DNA of 64,000 nucleotides from Haloarchaeobius sp. FL176 (GTDB lineage Archaea > Halobacteriota > Halobacteria > Halobacteriales > Natrialbaceae), in contig NZ_JANJYH010000002.1 of NCBI RefSeq assembly GCF_024609245.1, positions 62,001-126,000 on the forward strand. Direction: 5' to 3'. The notes beneath the pieces were generated by a model. That model was given only the letters and a program-made list of their open reading frames with translations, was not told where the DNA came from and did not search any database. Shown here one piece after another: positions 49,274-57,858 of the stretch. The position numbers and the translations under genes were made by a program. Position 1 is the first letter of the stretch, and every line of letters begins with the position of its first letter.

Positions 49274-50941
49274 TCAGCGTTCCCGTCGCAGCCGCGCGAC
49301 CACGAAGTCGCGGTCGAGCTTCCCGAGGAAGGTCCCGAGCTGGGGACCCTGCTCCTCGTCGAAGAACAGGCGGTAGCCCGCGGTGAACAGCGCGCCGATG
49401 TCCATGTCGTTTCGCTTGGCGGTCTCGTAGATCTGGCCCTGGATAGCGTCGCCGTCGTGGCCCTCGGCGACGAAGTCGGCGAGTTCGTCGAGGGCGTCCT
49501 CGGTGGCCGGGTCGAGGTCCACGTCCGGAATCTCGGCGCGCTTGAGCTCGTAGTTGAACTCGTTGTCCGTGCGTCGCGCCCAGTTCCGGGCGCGCTCGAC
49601 GCGGGCGAGGGCGGCCTCGACGGTCTCCTCGTCGGCGTCGTCGGGGATGTGGCCCTCCTTGCGGGCGACCTGCTCCCGGAGGTCGGGGTCGTCGAACATC
49701 CCGAGGACGGCCGCGAAGGTAAACGGGAGCCGGATTCTGTCGGGGCCGACCTCGTCGACGACGAAGGGGTAGACGCGCTCCGCCCGTGCGGTCTCGTCCT
49801 CGGTGCCCTCGACCTCGCCGAAGTAGAGCTGCTCGAAGCGGTCGAACTCGTCGACGAGCTGGTCGAGACGCTCGATAGAGAAGTCCCGCGCCCTCTTCGG
49901 GTTCTTCGCGAAGAAGAACCGGACGACCTCGGGTTCGAGCAGTTCGAGCACGTCCTCGACGAGGACGACGTGGCCTTCGGAGGAGGAGAACGCCTTCCCG
50001 TCGAGCGTGAACCACTCGTACACCATCGGCACCGGCGGGGTGTCGCCGAGGACGTTCCGCGCGACGTCGTCGCCGGAGGGCCAGGAGCCCTCGGCGTGGT
50101 CCTTCCCGAAGGGTTCGAAGTCGACGCCGAGGACGCGCCACTGGGCGGGCCACTCGAAGCGCCAGGGGAGCTTCCCCTCGCGCAGCGTTGCGGTTCCCTC
50201 GTGGCCGCAGCCGGCGATGGTGTCGCCGCCGGCCTCCATGTCGGTACACTCGTAGTCGACCTCGCCGGCCTCGGGCCGGACGGCGGTGACGGTCTCGGTG
50301 ACCTTGCCGCAGTCCGCACAGATTGGGTTGAACGGGACGTAGTCGGCGTCGACCTTGTCCTGGTACTTGGCGAGGACACGCCGCGCCGTGTCGGCGTTCG
50401 CCAGCAGGAACCGCGTCACGTCCTCGAACTCCCCGTCCTCGTACAGCCGGGTGTTCGAGGCGAGTTCGATGGGTACGCCGAGGGCATCGGCGCTGGACTG
50501 GATGAGCGCGGAGAAGTGGTCGCCGTACGAATCACAGCAGCCGAACGGGTCGGGGATGTCGGTGTACGGCCTGCCGAGGTTCCGCCCGAGTGCGCCAGCG
50601 TTCACGTCCCCGAGATCGACGAGCTCGCCGTCGAGGTTCGCGAGCTTCCGGGGGAGCTTCCGGAGCGGGTCGCGGTCGTCGGCGGTGAACACCTGCCGGA
50701 CCTCGTGCCCGCGTTCGCGGAGCACTGCGGCGACGAAGTAGCCCCGCATCACCTCGTTCATGTTGCCGAAGTGGGGGACGCCCGACGGGGAGATACCGCC
50801 TTTGATGACGATGGGGTCGTCGGGCTCTCGGGCCGCTATCTCGTCGGCGATCCGGTCGGCCCAGAAGACGTGTCGGTGCTCGTCCCCGTCCTCGTCGTCT
50901 GCCTGGAGCGTGTACGGACTGGTCGCCTCGTCGGCGCTCAC
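49274..50941 (-). CDS. lysS: Lysyl-tRNA synthetase, class I
   Basis: 555 residues. Class I signatures: HIGH-equivalent PSGVPHFGN (about 52-60) and KMSKS-equivalent KAFSSSEG (about 314-321). A zinc-finger-like insert CADCG...CTDMEAGGDTIAGCGHEG lies at about 208-248. This is the archaeal class I LysRS rather than the class II enzyme. The C-terminal domain (about 370-555) is the alpha-helical anticodon-binding part. It is in the same orientation as pyrH upstream with ~100 bp between. Confidence 0.96.
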   Translation of the reverse strand: MSADEATSPYTLQADDEDGDEHRHVFWADRIADEIAAREPDDPIVIKGGISPSGVPHFGNMNEVMRGYFVAAVLRERGHEVRQVFTADDRDPLRKLPRKLANLDGELVDLGDVNAGALGRNLGRPYTDIPDPFGCCDSYGDHFSALIQSSADALGVPIELASNTRLYEDGEFEDVTRFLLANADTARRVLAKYQDKVDADYVPFNPICADCGKVTETVTAVRPEAGEVDYECTDMEAGGDTIAGCGHEGTATLREGKLPWRFEWPAQWRVLGVDFEPFGKDHAEGSWPSGDDVARNVLGDTPPVPMVYEWFTLDGKAFSSSEGHVVLVEDVLELLEPEVVRFFFAKNPKRARDFSIERLDQLVDEFDRFEQLYFGEVEGTEDETARAERVYPFVVDEVGPDRIRLPFTFAAVLGMFDDPDLREQVARKEGHIPDDADEETVEAALARVERARNWARRTDNEFNYELKRAEIPDVDLDPATEDALDELADFVAEGHDGDAIQGQIYETAKRNDMDIGALFTAGYRLFFDEEQGPQLGTFLGKLDRDFVVARLRRER

Positions 50942-51044
50942 CGGGCGCTCACCCCGTGGTCGGCCGCAACAGCGCGTGTCGATTGCATGGCTGTGGCTAC
51001 CCGTGTGGCGTGCTTAAGGGTTGTCAAGCAGAGACAGCAGTGCG

Positions 51045-51761
51045 CTACTCGGCCCAGTAGGTCAGTTCGTCGCCGGTCCCCTTGGGGATGATGTCGGTGC
51101 CGTCGTGGTCGCCGTAGCGGACCGCGCTGAGCACGCGCTCCGGGTCGTTGCCGTCGAGGACGATGGTCCGCATTCCGGAGCGCTGGATGACCTTCGCGGC
51201 GAGGAGGTCGACCGGAGCCGACGCACCGGCGTTCATCTCCAGCCCGGCGATGACGTCGACGAGGTCGTTCGCAGTGAGCTCCTCGTAGCGCTCGGCCTCG
51301 TCGTCCTCGGCGGGGTCGGCGGAGAAGACACCGGGGACCGAGGTGGCGTAGACGAGCAGGTCCGCACCGACGTACTCCGCGAGGGCGGCACTGACGGCGT
51401 CGGTGGTCTGGGCGGGGGAGACGCCACCCATGACGACCACGTCCCCGTTGCGCATCACTTCGCCCGCCGCCTCGTAGTCCTTCGCGGGCGCGGTGACGAC
51501 GTTCTCGCCGAGTGCGGAGATGAGGAGCCGGGCGTTCAGGCGGGTGACGTCGATGCCGATCTGGTCGAGCTCGATCTCGTTCGCGCCGAGGTCGCGTGCT
51601 GTGCTGATGTAGTCGCGGGCGACGCCGCCGCCGCCGACGACGGCGGCGACCTGGCATCCGTCCGCGACGAGCTGGTTGACAACGTCTGCGTACGCGGTGA
51701 CCCGGTCGGGGTCGAGTTCCGGGGCCAGGACGCTGCCGCCGACGGAGACGACTACCTTCAT
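51045..51761 (-). CDS. pyrH: UMP kinase PyrH
   Basis: 238 residues, archaeal-type UMP kinase of the amino acid kinase fold: MKVVVSVGGSVLAPELDPDR at the N-terminus, AAVVGGGGVARDYISTARDLGANE, MGGVSPAQTTDAVSAALAEYVGADLLVYATSVPGVFSADP and the C-terminal GDHDGTDIIP. It phosphorylates UMP to UDP. ATG 51761 is the family start; a longer frame upstream runs through the intergenic region and the opposite gene. Upstream of lysS in the same direction. Confidence 0.95.
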   Translation of the reverse strand: MKVVVSVGGSVLAPELDPDRVTAYADVVNQLVADGCQVAAVVGGGGVARDYISTARDLGANEIELDQIGIDVTRLNARLLISALGENVVTAPAKDYEAAGEVMRNGDVVVMGGVSPAQTTDAVSAALAEYVGADLLVYATSVPGVFSADPAEDDEAERYEELTANDLVDVIAGLEMNAGASAPVDLLAAKVIQRSGMRTIVLDGNDPERVLSAVRYGDHDGTDIIPKGTGDELTYWAE

Positions 51762-51851
51762 ACTACCGGCCAGTAGCCGACTCCGTCTCTTAAGGATTGC
51801 CAAGTCCCGGCCGGCGACACCTACAAGCAACTCCCGGCGGACAACTCCGGT

Positions 51852-52679
51852 ATGCACGTACTCGCAGTGGTCGGCCCCGACGAGGCGGGTCGGCAGGCGC
51901 TCGTGGGTCGAGTGGTCGATGCCCTCGACACGGCGGGGCCGGTCGCCGTTGTGGCCGAGCCGGGCGAGCCGGTCGCCGCACCCGACTCTGTCTCCCGCGC
52001 CGACGACGCCGTCCGGACCACGGTCTCGGTCGGGGACGACGGCTGGGTCGCCGCCGGCAGGGACCGCACGCTCGGTGACGTCCTCGACGACCTCGCGCCG
52101 ACACACGACTACTGCGTCCTCGACGACGTCCGCGAGGCGACGGTTCCCGGTGTCGTTCTCGACGGCGTCGACTACGCGGGCGAGGTTCTCGCGGCGGGCG
52201 AGACGGTGGACGACGTCGACGTCGACGCGACCGTGGCCGCGCTCGGGGACCGTCAGCCGCACGAGACGCTCGACTCGCTCGTCGAACGGGCGAAGCGGGC
52301 TCCCGGAGCGGCGTACGCCGGGGCCATCGCGACGTTCACCGGCCGTGTCCGGGCGCGTGACCACCCCGACGACGAGCGCACCACCCACCTCGAGTTCGAG
52401 ACATACGAGGGGGTCGCCGCGGACCGCATGGCGACCATCGAGGCCGAACTCGAGGAGCGCGAGGGAGTTCACGAGGTCGTCATGCACCACCGGACCGGCG
52501 TCGTCGCCGCCGGTGAGGACATCGTTTTCGTGGTCGTCCTCGCCGGCCACCGACCGGAGGCGTTCGAGACGGTTTCTGACGGTATCGACCGCCTCAAGGA
52601 CGAAGTCCCCATCTTCAAGAAGGAGGCGACGACCGACGGCGAGTTCTGGGTCCACGAGCGAGATTCGGCGGGCGAGTAA
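51852..52679 (+). CDS. moaE: Molybdopterin synthase large-subunit (MoaE) fused to a MobB-like domain
   Basis: 275 residues. The N-terminal half resembles MobB (MHVLAVVGPDEAGRQALVGRVVDALDTAGPVAVV), with a weakened P-loop (GPDEAGRQ lacks the GKT end). The C-terminal half (about 135-275) is MoaE: GAIATFTGRVRARDHPDD, LEFETYEGVAADRMATIEAEL, HHRTGVVAAGEDIVFVVVLAGHRPEAF and the catalytic-lysine segment DEVPIFKKEATTDG. It inserts sulfur into precursor Z with MoaD. The MobB part may assist later steps; with its degenerate P-loop GTPase activity is doubtful. Confidence 0.88.
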   Translation: MHVLAVVGPDEAGRQALVGRVVDALDTAGPVAVVAEPGEPVAAPDSVSRADDAVRTTVSVGDDGWVAAGRDRTLGDVLDDLAPTHDYCVLDDVREATVPGVVLDGVDYAGEVLAAGETVDDVDVDATVAALGDRQPHETLDSLVERAKRAPGAAYAGAIATFTGRVRARDHPDDERTTHLEFETYEGVAADRMATIEAELEEREGVHEVVMHHRTGVVAAGEDIVFVVVLAGHRPEAFETVSDGIDRLKDEVPIFKKEATTDGEFWVHERDSAGE

Positions 52680-52684
52680 GTGCG

Positions 52685-52732
52685 GCTGACACGTCTGACG
52701 AGTTGTTTTCCAGTTTCAGGGGCCGAAAGCTG
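52685..52732. repeat. Apparent solo left end of an IS200/IS605-type element
   Basis: GCTGACACGTCT (52685-52696) matches GCCGACACGTCT (35068-35079, covering the tnpB start), and TTTCAG-GGGCCGAAAGCTG (52714-52732) matches TTTCAG-AGGCCGAGAGCTG (35082-35100) with 2 differences. Order and orientation are the same; the gap is 17 nt instead of 2. No tnpB is attached. Likely a decayed element end. Confidence 0.5.
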
Positions 52733-52943
52733 TATTCTGACGTGCGTCAGACAACAACCACTTTCAAAGCGTTAGAAGCGGTTATAAAATTTCTAGTGGG
52801 ATATGGAAGTCTCTTATTCGAGCGAAGAACTCGCGTGAAACGTTCGATCACCTCGATTTCACTCGAAATATATCAAAACAGCCCGAAGCAACTGTCCTTT
52901 ATAACCTCCCCCAGTGGCTTGGGGAAAGTGAGGCGAACGCAAT
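52733..52943. other. AT-rich spacer upstream of the DUF7123 gene
   Basis: 211 bp of markedly lower GC than the surroundings (stretches such as GGTTATAAAATTTC and CGAAATATATCAAAAC), next to the solo IS end. It contains the TATA box CTTTATAACC (about 52896-52905) of the DUF7123 gene. The composition suggests old insertion DNA or a strong promoter region. Confidence 0.45.
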
Positions 52944-53195
52944 ATGAGCGCTACACAGAAACCCTCCGTCGACAGCGAGCCCGCCAACAAGGAAACGCGC
53001 CTGCAGGAGTACCTGCGGGAGAAGGCAACCGACGGCGAGATGTACTTCAAGTCGAAGTTCATCGCCGACGATGTCGGTCTCTCCCCGAAAGAGATCGGCG
53101 CACTCATGGTGAAGCTCAAGGACTCGGCCACGGACCTCGAGATCGAGAAGTGGTCGTACACGAGCGCGACGACCTGGCGGGTCGAGCCCATCTGA
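52944..53195 (+). CDS. DUF7123 small winged-helix-like protein
   Basis: 83 residues: Ser/Thr-rich N-terminus, then LQEYLREKATDGEMYFKSKFIADDVGLSPKEIGALMVKLKDSATDLEIEKWSYTSATTWRVE. The sequence is extremely conserved in haloarchaea and looks like a compact winged helix (FIADDVGLSPKEIGALMVKL as recognition unit). Probably a DNA-binding protein, but unproven. ATG 52944 follows a TATA box by ~40 nt. Confidence 0.82.
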   Translation: MSATQKPSVDSEPANKETRLQEYLREKATDGEMYFKSKFIADDVGLSPKEIGALMVKLKDSATDLEIEKWSYTSATTWRVEPI

Positions 53196-53215
53196 GAACG
53201 GTTCCCGAACCCTGG

Positions 53216-53293
53216 CATCCCACCCCACACCACTCCACCACTCCACCACCACACCCCACTGCTCCACCACCACACCCCCCGCTCCACCACCAC
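53216..53293. repeat. C-rich, G-poor degenerate tandem repeat
   Basis: Only about three G in 78 nt on the plus strand. The unit GCTCCACCACCACACCCC recurs two to three times, preceded by shorter CTCCACCA units. The complement is rich in GGTGGTGG and could form a G-quadruplex. Lies between the DUF7123 gene and the M50 protease gene. Confidence 0.65.
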
Positions 53294-53417
53294 AGCGAAC
53301 CCACCACTGCACTGCAGCCCGCCCGAACACCCACCGCCGGCCGTTGGTCCCCGGCGCCTCACCATCTGCAGTCCGCCGCCGTGCCTTTTTACGACGTGAC
53401 GACTAACCACCGTCCAC

Positions 53418-54560
53418 ATGGCCGCCGACGAGCCGCCGTCACAGTCCGACCCGGAGGCCGGGCCTCCGCTCTCCGCCCTGGCGGACGAGTTCCACGTGGA
53501 AGACGTCCGACGGGACGGTGAGACGATCTACTACTACGGGACGCCGCTTCGGACCCCGGAGATGACCATGCGGAACGTCTGGGGTGCGTTCCACGAGGCC
53601 GGCTACGATGCGGAGCTCACGACTTCCGCAGGACGGTACGTCATCGTCGCCGAACCGAGCAGTCACGGACCGGAGGGGATTCCCTGGAAGAACGTCCTGC
53701 TGTTCCTCGCCACCGTCGTCTCCACGCTGTACGTGGGTGCACGGTGGTTCTACGTGGACCCCGTCGCGAACCCGGTCGAGGCGGTGCTGACTGCCTGGCC
53801 GTTCTCCGCAGCCATCCTGTTCGTCCTGGGCACGCACGAGCTTGGTCACTACGTGATGAGCCGCTACCACGACGTGGACGCGTCGCTGCCGTACTTCTTG
53901 CCGTTCCCGACGCTCATCGGGACGATGGGCGCAGTCATCCGGATGCGCGGGCGGATGCCCAACCGGAAGGCACTGTTCGACATCGGTGCGGCGGGCCCGC
54001 TGGCGGGGCTCGTCGCGACGGTCATCGTCACCGTCATCGGCCTCTACCTCCCGCCGGTGGTCGCCCCAGAGAGCTTTGCTCCCGGCGCGGACGCAGTCAC
54101 CATACAGCTCCAGTTCCCGCCGCTCATCGAGGGTATCGCGCTCCTGACCGGGCAGCAGCTCTCTTACCAGGACCCGACGGTGAACGCACACCCGGTCGTC
54201 ATCGGCGCGTGGGCCGGCGCGTTCGTCACCCTGCTGAACCTCATCCCAGTTGGCCAGCTCGACGGCGGCCACATCATGCGGGCGATGTTCGGCGAGTCTC
54301 ACGACACCGTGGCGACGCTGGTCCCGGTCGGCCTGTTCTCGCTCGCAGGCTACCTTCACTTCGTCGAGCAGATCGCCTGGGACTCCGTGTTCATCTGGGT
54401 CTTCTGGGGCGGCTTCGCCGCGTTCATCGCCGCCGCAGGCTCCGCGACGCCGGTCAGCGACGAGGAGAAACTCGGCTGGAAACGCATGGCCCTCGGCGTG
54501 CTCACGTTCGCGCTCGGGCTGCTCTGTTTCATGAAGGTCCCGGTCGCCATCGTCGGCTGA
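53418..54560 (+). CDS. Site-2 protease-family membrane metalloprotease (M50)
   Basis: 380 residues. N-terminal ~85 residues are soluble, FHVEDVRRDGETIYYYGTPLRTPEMTMRNVWGAFHEAGYD. The core has 6-7 TM helices with zinc motif HELGH (about 141-145; LGTHELGHYVMSRY) and the second site NLIPVGQLDGGH (about 275-286). No PDZ domain. It resembles the EGY1/S2P-like group. A TATA-like CCTTTTTACG (about 53384-53393) is ~25-34 nt before the ATG, implying a leaderless mRNA. Substrate unknown. Confidence 0.9.
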   Translation: MAADEPPSQSDPEAGPPLSALADEFHVEDVRRDGETIYYYGTPLRTPEMTMRNVWGAFHEAGYDAELTTSAGRYVIVAEPSSHGPEGIPWKNVLLFLATVVSTLYVGARWFYVDPVANPVEAVLTAWPFSAAILFVLGTHELGHYVMSRYHDVDASLPYFLPFPTLIGTMGAVIRMRGRMPNRKALFDIGAAGPLAGLVATVIVTVIGLYLPPVVAPESFAPGADAVTIQLQFPPLIEGIALLTGQQLSYQDPTVNAHPVVIGAWAGAFVTLLNLIPVGQLDGGHIMRAMFGESHDTVATLVPVGLFSLAGYLHFVEQIAWDSVFIWVFWGGFAAFIAAAGSATPVSDEEKLGWKRMALGVLTFALGLLCFMKVPVAIVG

Positions 54561-54661
54561 CCCGCGCCGTCGGTCGCCGAAGCGGCGACCGTTCACACGA
54601 GTCAGGCTGTCGTTGCGCCGATGCGAACGCTTTTGCACGCCGACAGCATGAGCGAAAAGTG

Positions 54662-54700
54662 ATGTCTCCGACGACCAGTGACCGGAGGTGGTACCGATGA
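54662..54700 (+). CDS. Leaderless mini-ORF overlapping the purU start
   Basis: ATG TCT CCG ... CGA TGA encodes MSPTTSDRRWYR; its TGA overlaps the purU ATG (ATGA at 54697-54700). A TATA-like CGCTTTTGC (54629-54637) is 25-33 nt upstream, so the ATG would be at the mRNA's 5' end. Inside it, GGAGGTG (about 54684-54690) is an SD-like sequence placed 7 nt before the purU ATG. Translation of this peptide followed by re-initiation is likely; the role is unknown. Confidence 0.4.
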   Translation: MSPTTSDRRWYR

Positions 54701-55671
54701 CGACAGAGCTAACCGAAATTACGGTGGTCGGAGGAGACAAGACCGGACTCATCGCACGCGTCACGAGCCTCCTGTTCGAGCGCGGCATCAACGTCGAGGA
54801 CCTGGATCAGGCCGTCCGAGACGACATCTTCCGGATGACCCTCCACGCGGACACCACGGAGATGGTCTGCAAGGAGGAGACGCTGCGTGACGACCTCCAC
54901 GACCTCGGCGACGAGCTCGGCGTCGACGTACAGGTGCGGTTCCCCGCCGACCGCGAGACCCAGCAGATTGCGGTCTTCGCCACCAAGGAGAGCCACTGCC
55001 TCGAACGCCTGTTCCAGGCGTGGGCCAGCGGCGACCTCGGTGCGGACATCTCGGTGGTCATCGCGAACCACGACGACCTCGAACCGCTCGCCGAGAAGTA
55101 CGAGGTGCCGTTCCACGACGTCGGCGACGAGAAGGGAACGCCCGACGAGGGCGAGATCCTCGACCTCCTCGGGGAGTACGACGCCGACCTCATCGTCCTC
55201 GCGCGGTACATGCGTATCCTCAGCCCGGACGTGGTGTTCCGGTTCGAGGACCGCATCATCAACATCCACCCGAGCCTGCTGCCCGCCTTCCCCGGCGCGA
55301 AGGCGTACCGCCAGGCGCTGGAGGAAGGCGTCCGCATCGCCGGCGTGACGGCCCACTACGTGACGACGGACCTCGATCAGGGTCCCATCATCACCCAGCG
55401 AGCGTTCGACGTGCCCGACAGTGCCGACATCCAGACGATGAAAGAGCGCGGCCAGCCCCTCGAGGCGGACGCGCTGCTCGAGGCGGTGCGGCTGCATCTG
55501 AACGGCGACGTGTCCGTCCACCGCGGGCGGACGCAGCTTAGAGAGCAGAGTGGGAGCTACCAGCTCGGCCTCTCGAGAGAAGCGCGCGACGCGAACCCCG
55601 ACCGACCCGTCGACGGGCTCGGCGAGATCGTCGCCGGGTCGCCAGCGGGCGAGGAGTCGGCGGACGACTGA
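54697..55671 (+). CDS. purU: Formyltetrahydrofolate deformylase-type protein PurU
   Basis: 324 residues. An N-terminal ACT domain (ITVVGGDKTGLIARVTSLLFERGINVEDLDQAV, about 8-40) is followed by a formyltransferase domain with the catalytic NIHPSLLPAF (about 190) and TTDLDQGPIITQRAF (about 228; Asp of the triad). PurU in bacteria hydrolyses formyl-THF to supply formate for PurT. In haloarchaea this protein may instead act in purine formyl transfer. A ~40-residue acidic tail follows. GGAGGTG is 7 nt before the ATG, a rare clear SD in this window. An in-frame GTG at 54688 is an alternative start. Confidence 0.88.
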   Translation: MTTELTEITVVGGDKTGLIARVTSLLFERGINVEDLDQAVRDDIFRMTLHADTTEMVCKEETLRDDLHDLGDELGVDVQVRFPADRETQQIAVFATKESHCLERLFQAWASGDLGADISVVIANHDDLEPLAEKYEVPFHDVGDEKGTPDEGEILDLLGEYDADLIVLARYMRILSPDVVFRFEDRIINIHPSLLPAFPGAKAYRQALEEGVRIAGVTAHYVTTDLDQGPIITQRAFDVPDSADIQTMKERGQPLEADALLEAVRLHLNGDVSVHRGRTQLREQSGSYQLGLSREARDANPDRPVDGLGEIVAGSPAGEESADD

Positions 55672-55848
55672 TTAGCCGTCCCACTTCTCGAGGCAGTCGT
55701 CGTCACAGAAGTGGCGATGCTCGACGTTGCCGTCTGCCACCCACGAGCGCACCCGATGGTCGTCGCCGGTGACGGCCGCGCCGCAGACGGCACAGGCCGG
55801 GGCGTCCTCGGGGTCCACGTCGCCGATGTCCGATGTGGGGTCGACCAT
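55672..55848 (-). CDS. Small zinc-binding protein (DUF7576-like)
   Basis: 58 residues with CAVCG (about 19-23) and HFCDDDC (46-52) cysteines forming a treble-clef-like zinc site: APACAVCGAAVTGDDHRVRSWVADGNVEHRHFCDDDCLEKW. Start at 55848 excludes five upstream residues. Convergent with purU (stops adjacent). Function unknown. Confidence 0.72.
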   Translation of the reverse strand: MVDPTSDIGDVDPEDAPACAVCGAAVTGDDHRVRSWVADGNVEHRHFCDDDCLEKWDG

Positions 55849-55922
55849 GTTCTCCCTTCGCACGCGGAGAGGGTCAACAGTCCCGACGACGGCAATTCTT
55901 CGGTCCCCGCTGTCTCACCGCG

Positions 55923-57746
55923 TCATTCGACCGCCTCGGCCGGGCCGTCGCGGACACCGATGCCCTTCGAGGCGAGGTGGCGCACCTGCCGCTTCGCGAA
56001 GCCCTCCTCCCGCGTGCCACGGGTCGCGAGCACGTAGACCAGGGCGGTGCCCTCGGGGCGCATCGTCCGGCCGGCGCGCTGTGCACCCTGCCGGCGCGAC
56101 CCGCCGAGGCCGGAGGCGACGATGGCGAGTTCGGCGTCGGGCAGGTCGATGCCCTCGTCGCCGACGCGGGAGACGACGAGCGTGCGGCGGTCGCCGCGGC
56201 GGAACTCGGCGAACAGCTCCCGGCGGCGTGCGTGTGGCGTCTCGCCGGAGATGAACGGCGCGTCGAGTGCCTCGGCGAGCTGGTCGCCGTGGTCGAGGTA
56301 CTCGACGAACACGAGCGCCTTCTTCTCGGGGTTCTCGGCGAGCAGGTGCTGCGTCTCGGTGACCTTCGCGGGGTTCATCGCGGCGAGCTGACGGCGGTGG
56401 TGGCCGGGGTCGGCGCTGGCGTGCTCGCTCTTCTCGTCTTCATCGGTCCACGGTACGTAGCGGATGTGTACCTCCGGCTCCTGCACGTACCCGGCCTCGA
56501 ACAGCGCGTCCCAGTCGGTTCCGATGGGCGGGCCGACGAGCGTGAAGATGTCCTCCTCGCGGTCGTCCTCGCGGACGGGGGTCGCGGTGAGCCCGAGGCG
56601 ATGTTTCGACTGCAGGTTGGCGGTGCGCCGACGCACGTCGGAGGGGATGTGCTGGACCTCGTCGTAGACGACCAGTCCCCACTCGCGGGAGTCGAACAGG
56701 CTCCGGTGACGGTCCATCCCCGCAATCTGGTACGTGGCGACCGTCACGGGGCGTACGTCCTTCGTCCCGCCGTGGTACTCGCCGACCTGGTCGGGCGAGA
56801 GCGACGTGTGGGTCAGAATCTCGTCGCGCCACTGCCCGGCGAGCTCGCGCGAGGGCACCAGGATAAGCGTCTCGCCCTCGATGGCGGCCATGACGCCCAT
56901 CGCGGCGACAGTCTTGCCGCTGCCGGGCGGGCCGACCATCACGCCGGCCTTCGCCTCGAGGAACCGGTCGACCCAGGACTGCTGGTAGTCCCGCAGCACG
57001 AGCCCGAGCTCCATCGGTAGCTCGTCACCGCCCTCCAGATCGCGCTCGTCCTGCACCGGGTAGCCCGCCTCGTACAGCCGGCGTTTCACCTCGGCGAGCT
57101 TCTCCTCGGCGACCCACGCGGTCACGTCGTCGATGGGCGCCCGGATGCAGTCTTCGGGAAGCTTCTCCAGTGCGACGTTGCCCATGAGGCTCTCGTTCGC
57201 GGCTTCGAGCACGACGTAGCCGTCCTCGTGCGTGCGGAGGACGAACTGGTTCGCGCGTTTCCACTGATCCTCGACCCACGCCTCGAACTCCGGCGCGCGT
57301 TCGGGCAGCACTTGCCGCATCGTCCGCTCCAGCTTGTCGAACGACTCGTAGGGTGCCTGCCAGATGTCCCCCTGGCGCACCTCGTAGAGGTAGCCGCCCG
57401 ACCGCGTCGTGTCGACCAGGTGGGCGAACTGCGAGCACTGCGCCCGCGTGAACTGCTTGGGCTGGTCGACGACGAACTGCCGGCGCTCCGGGAAGAAGAC
57501 GACCCGCTCGCGCTCCAGCATCGCGCCCCAGTCGCTCGGGTACCAGATGGTCGGCTCGACGCCCGCGTCGGTCCGCTCGACCGCACCTTGCGATTCGAGG
57601 GCTTCGAGCGCCTGCAGGGTGGCCTCCTGGGTGCTGTCGAGCCGGCGCGCGAGCTGGGCGGCCGTGATGACCGGCCGGCCCTGCGCGTCGAGTGCGTCGT
57701 AGAACTCGTCGACGTCGATGGAGTTCGAGGGATCCTCCGCTGTCAC
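55923..57746 (-). CDS. XPB/Rad25-like DNA helicase
   Basis: 607 residues. N-terminal wHTH and DRD-like region (about 1-225; FYDALDAQGRPVITAAQLARRL), then SF2 motor: RDYQQSWVDRFLEAKAGVMVGPPGSGKT (Walker A about 270-277), VYDEVQHIP (motif II), LGLTATPVREDDREEDIF, VVSRVGDEGIDLPDAELAIVASGLGGSRRQGAQRAGRTMRP (motifs V-VI). Archaeal XPB opens DNA in repair with the nuclease Bax1; a bax1 gene is not evident next to it. In some haloarchaea XPB genes occur in multiple copies. Confidence 0.9.
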   Translation of the reverse strand: MTAEDPSNSIDVDEFYDALDAQGRPVITAAQLARRLDSTQEATLQALEALESQGAVERTDAGVEPTIWYPSDWGAMLERERVVFFPERRQFVVDQPKQFTRAQCSQFAHLVDTTRSGGYLYEVRQGDIWQAPYESFDKLERTMRQVLPERAPEFEAWVEDQWKRANQFVLRTHEDGYVVLEAANESLMGNVALEKLPEDCIRAPIDDVTAWVAEEKLAEVKRRLYEAGYPVQDERDLEGGDELPMELGLVLRDYQQSWVDRFLEAKAGVMVGPPGSGKTVAAMGVMAAIEGETLILVPSRELAGQWRDEILTHTSLSPDQVGEYHGGTKDVRPVTVATYQIAGMDRHRSLFDSREWGLVVYDEVQHIPSDVRRRTANLQSKHRLGLTATPVREDDREEDIFTLVGPPIGTDWDALFEAGYVQEPEVHIRYVPWTDEDEKSEHASADPGHHRRQLAAMNPAKVTETQHLLAENPEKKALVFVEYLDHGDQLAEALDAPFISGETPHARRRELFAEFRRGDRRTLVVSRVGDEGIDLPDAELAIVASGLGGSRRQGAQRAGRTMRPEGTALVYVLATRGTREEGFAKRQVRHLASKGIGVRDGPAEAVE

Positions 57747-57827
57747 TGTCGGTCACTAGGTCGTCCCGGGGCAAGCGTGTTTCGAGTGCAGTCCCGGGGT
57801 GTGTGTTGAACTACCGCGCCGTCCGGA

Positions 57828-57835
57828 GTTTTACC
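57828..57835 (+). promoter_or_regulatory. TATA-like box of the GNAT gene
   Basis: GTTTTACC 24-31 nt before the ATG at 57859; supports this start over an in-frame codon at 57799. Confidence 0.45.
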
Positions 57836-57858
57836 AGCAAGCCCCGACGAGTCGTCCC

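Noticed and set aside
48423-49386. Plus-strand frames of up to 317 codons across the lysS 3' gap
   Set aside because: They run through the repeated element and antisense to lysS; Arg/Ser/Pro-rich with no start signal.
53216-53293. CRISPR-like array
   Set aside because: Units are short, degenerate and contiguous, with no regular unique spacers and no cas gene in the window.
52859-53419. 186-codon minus frame through the C-rich array
   Set aside because: Its Gly/Trp/Val-rich stretch is only the complement of the CCACCA repeat and the antisense of the DUF7123 gene.
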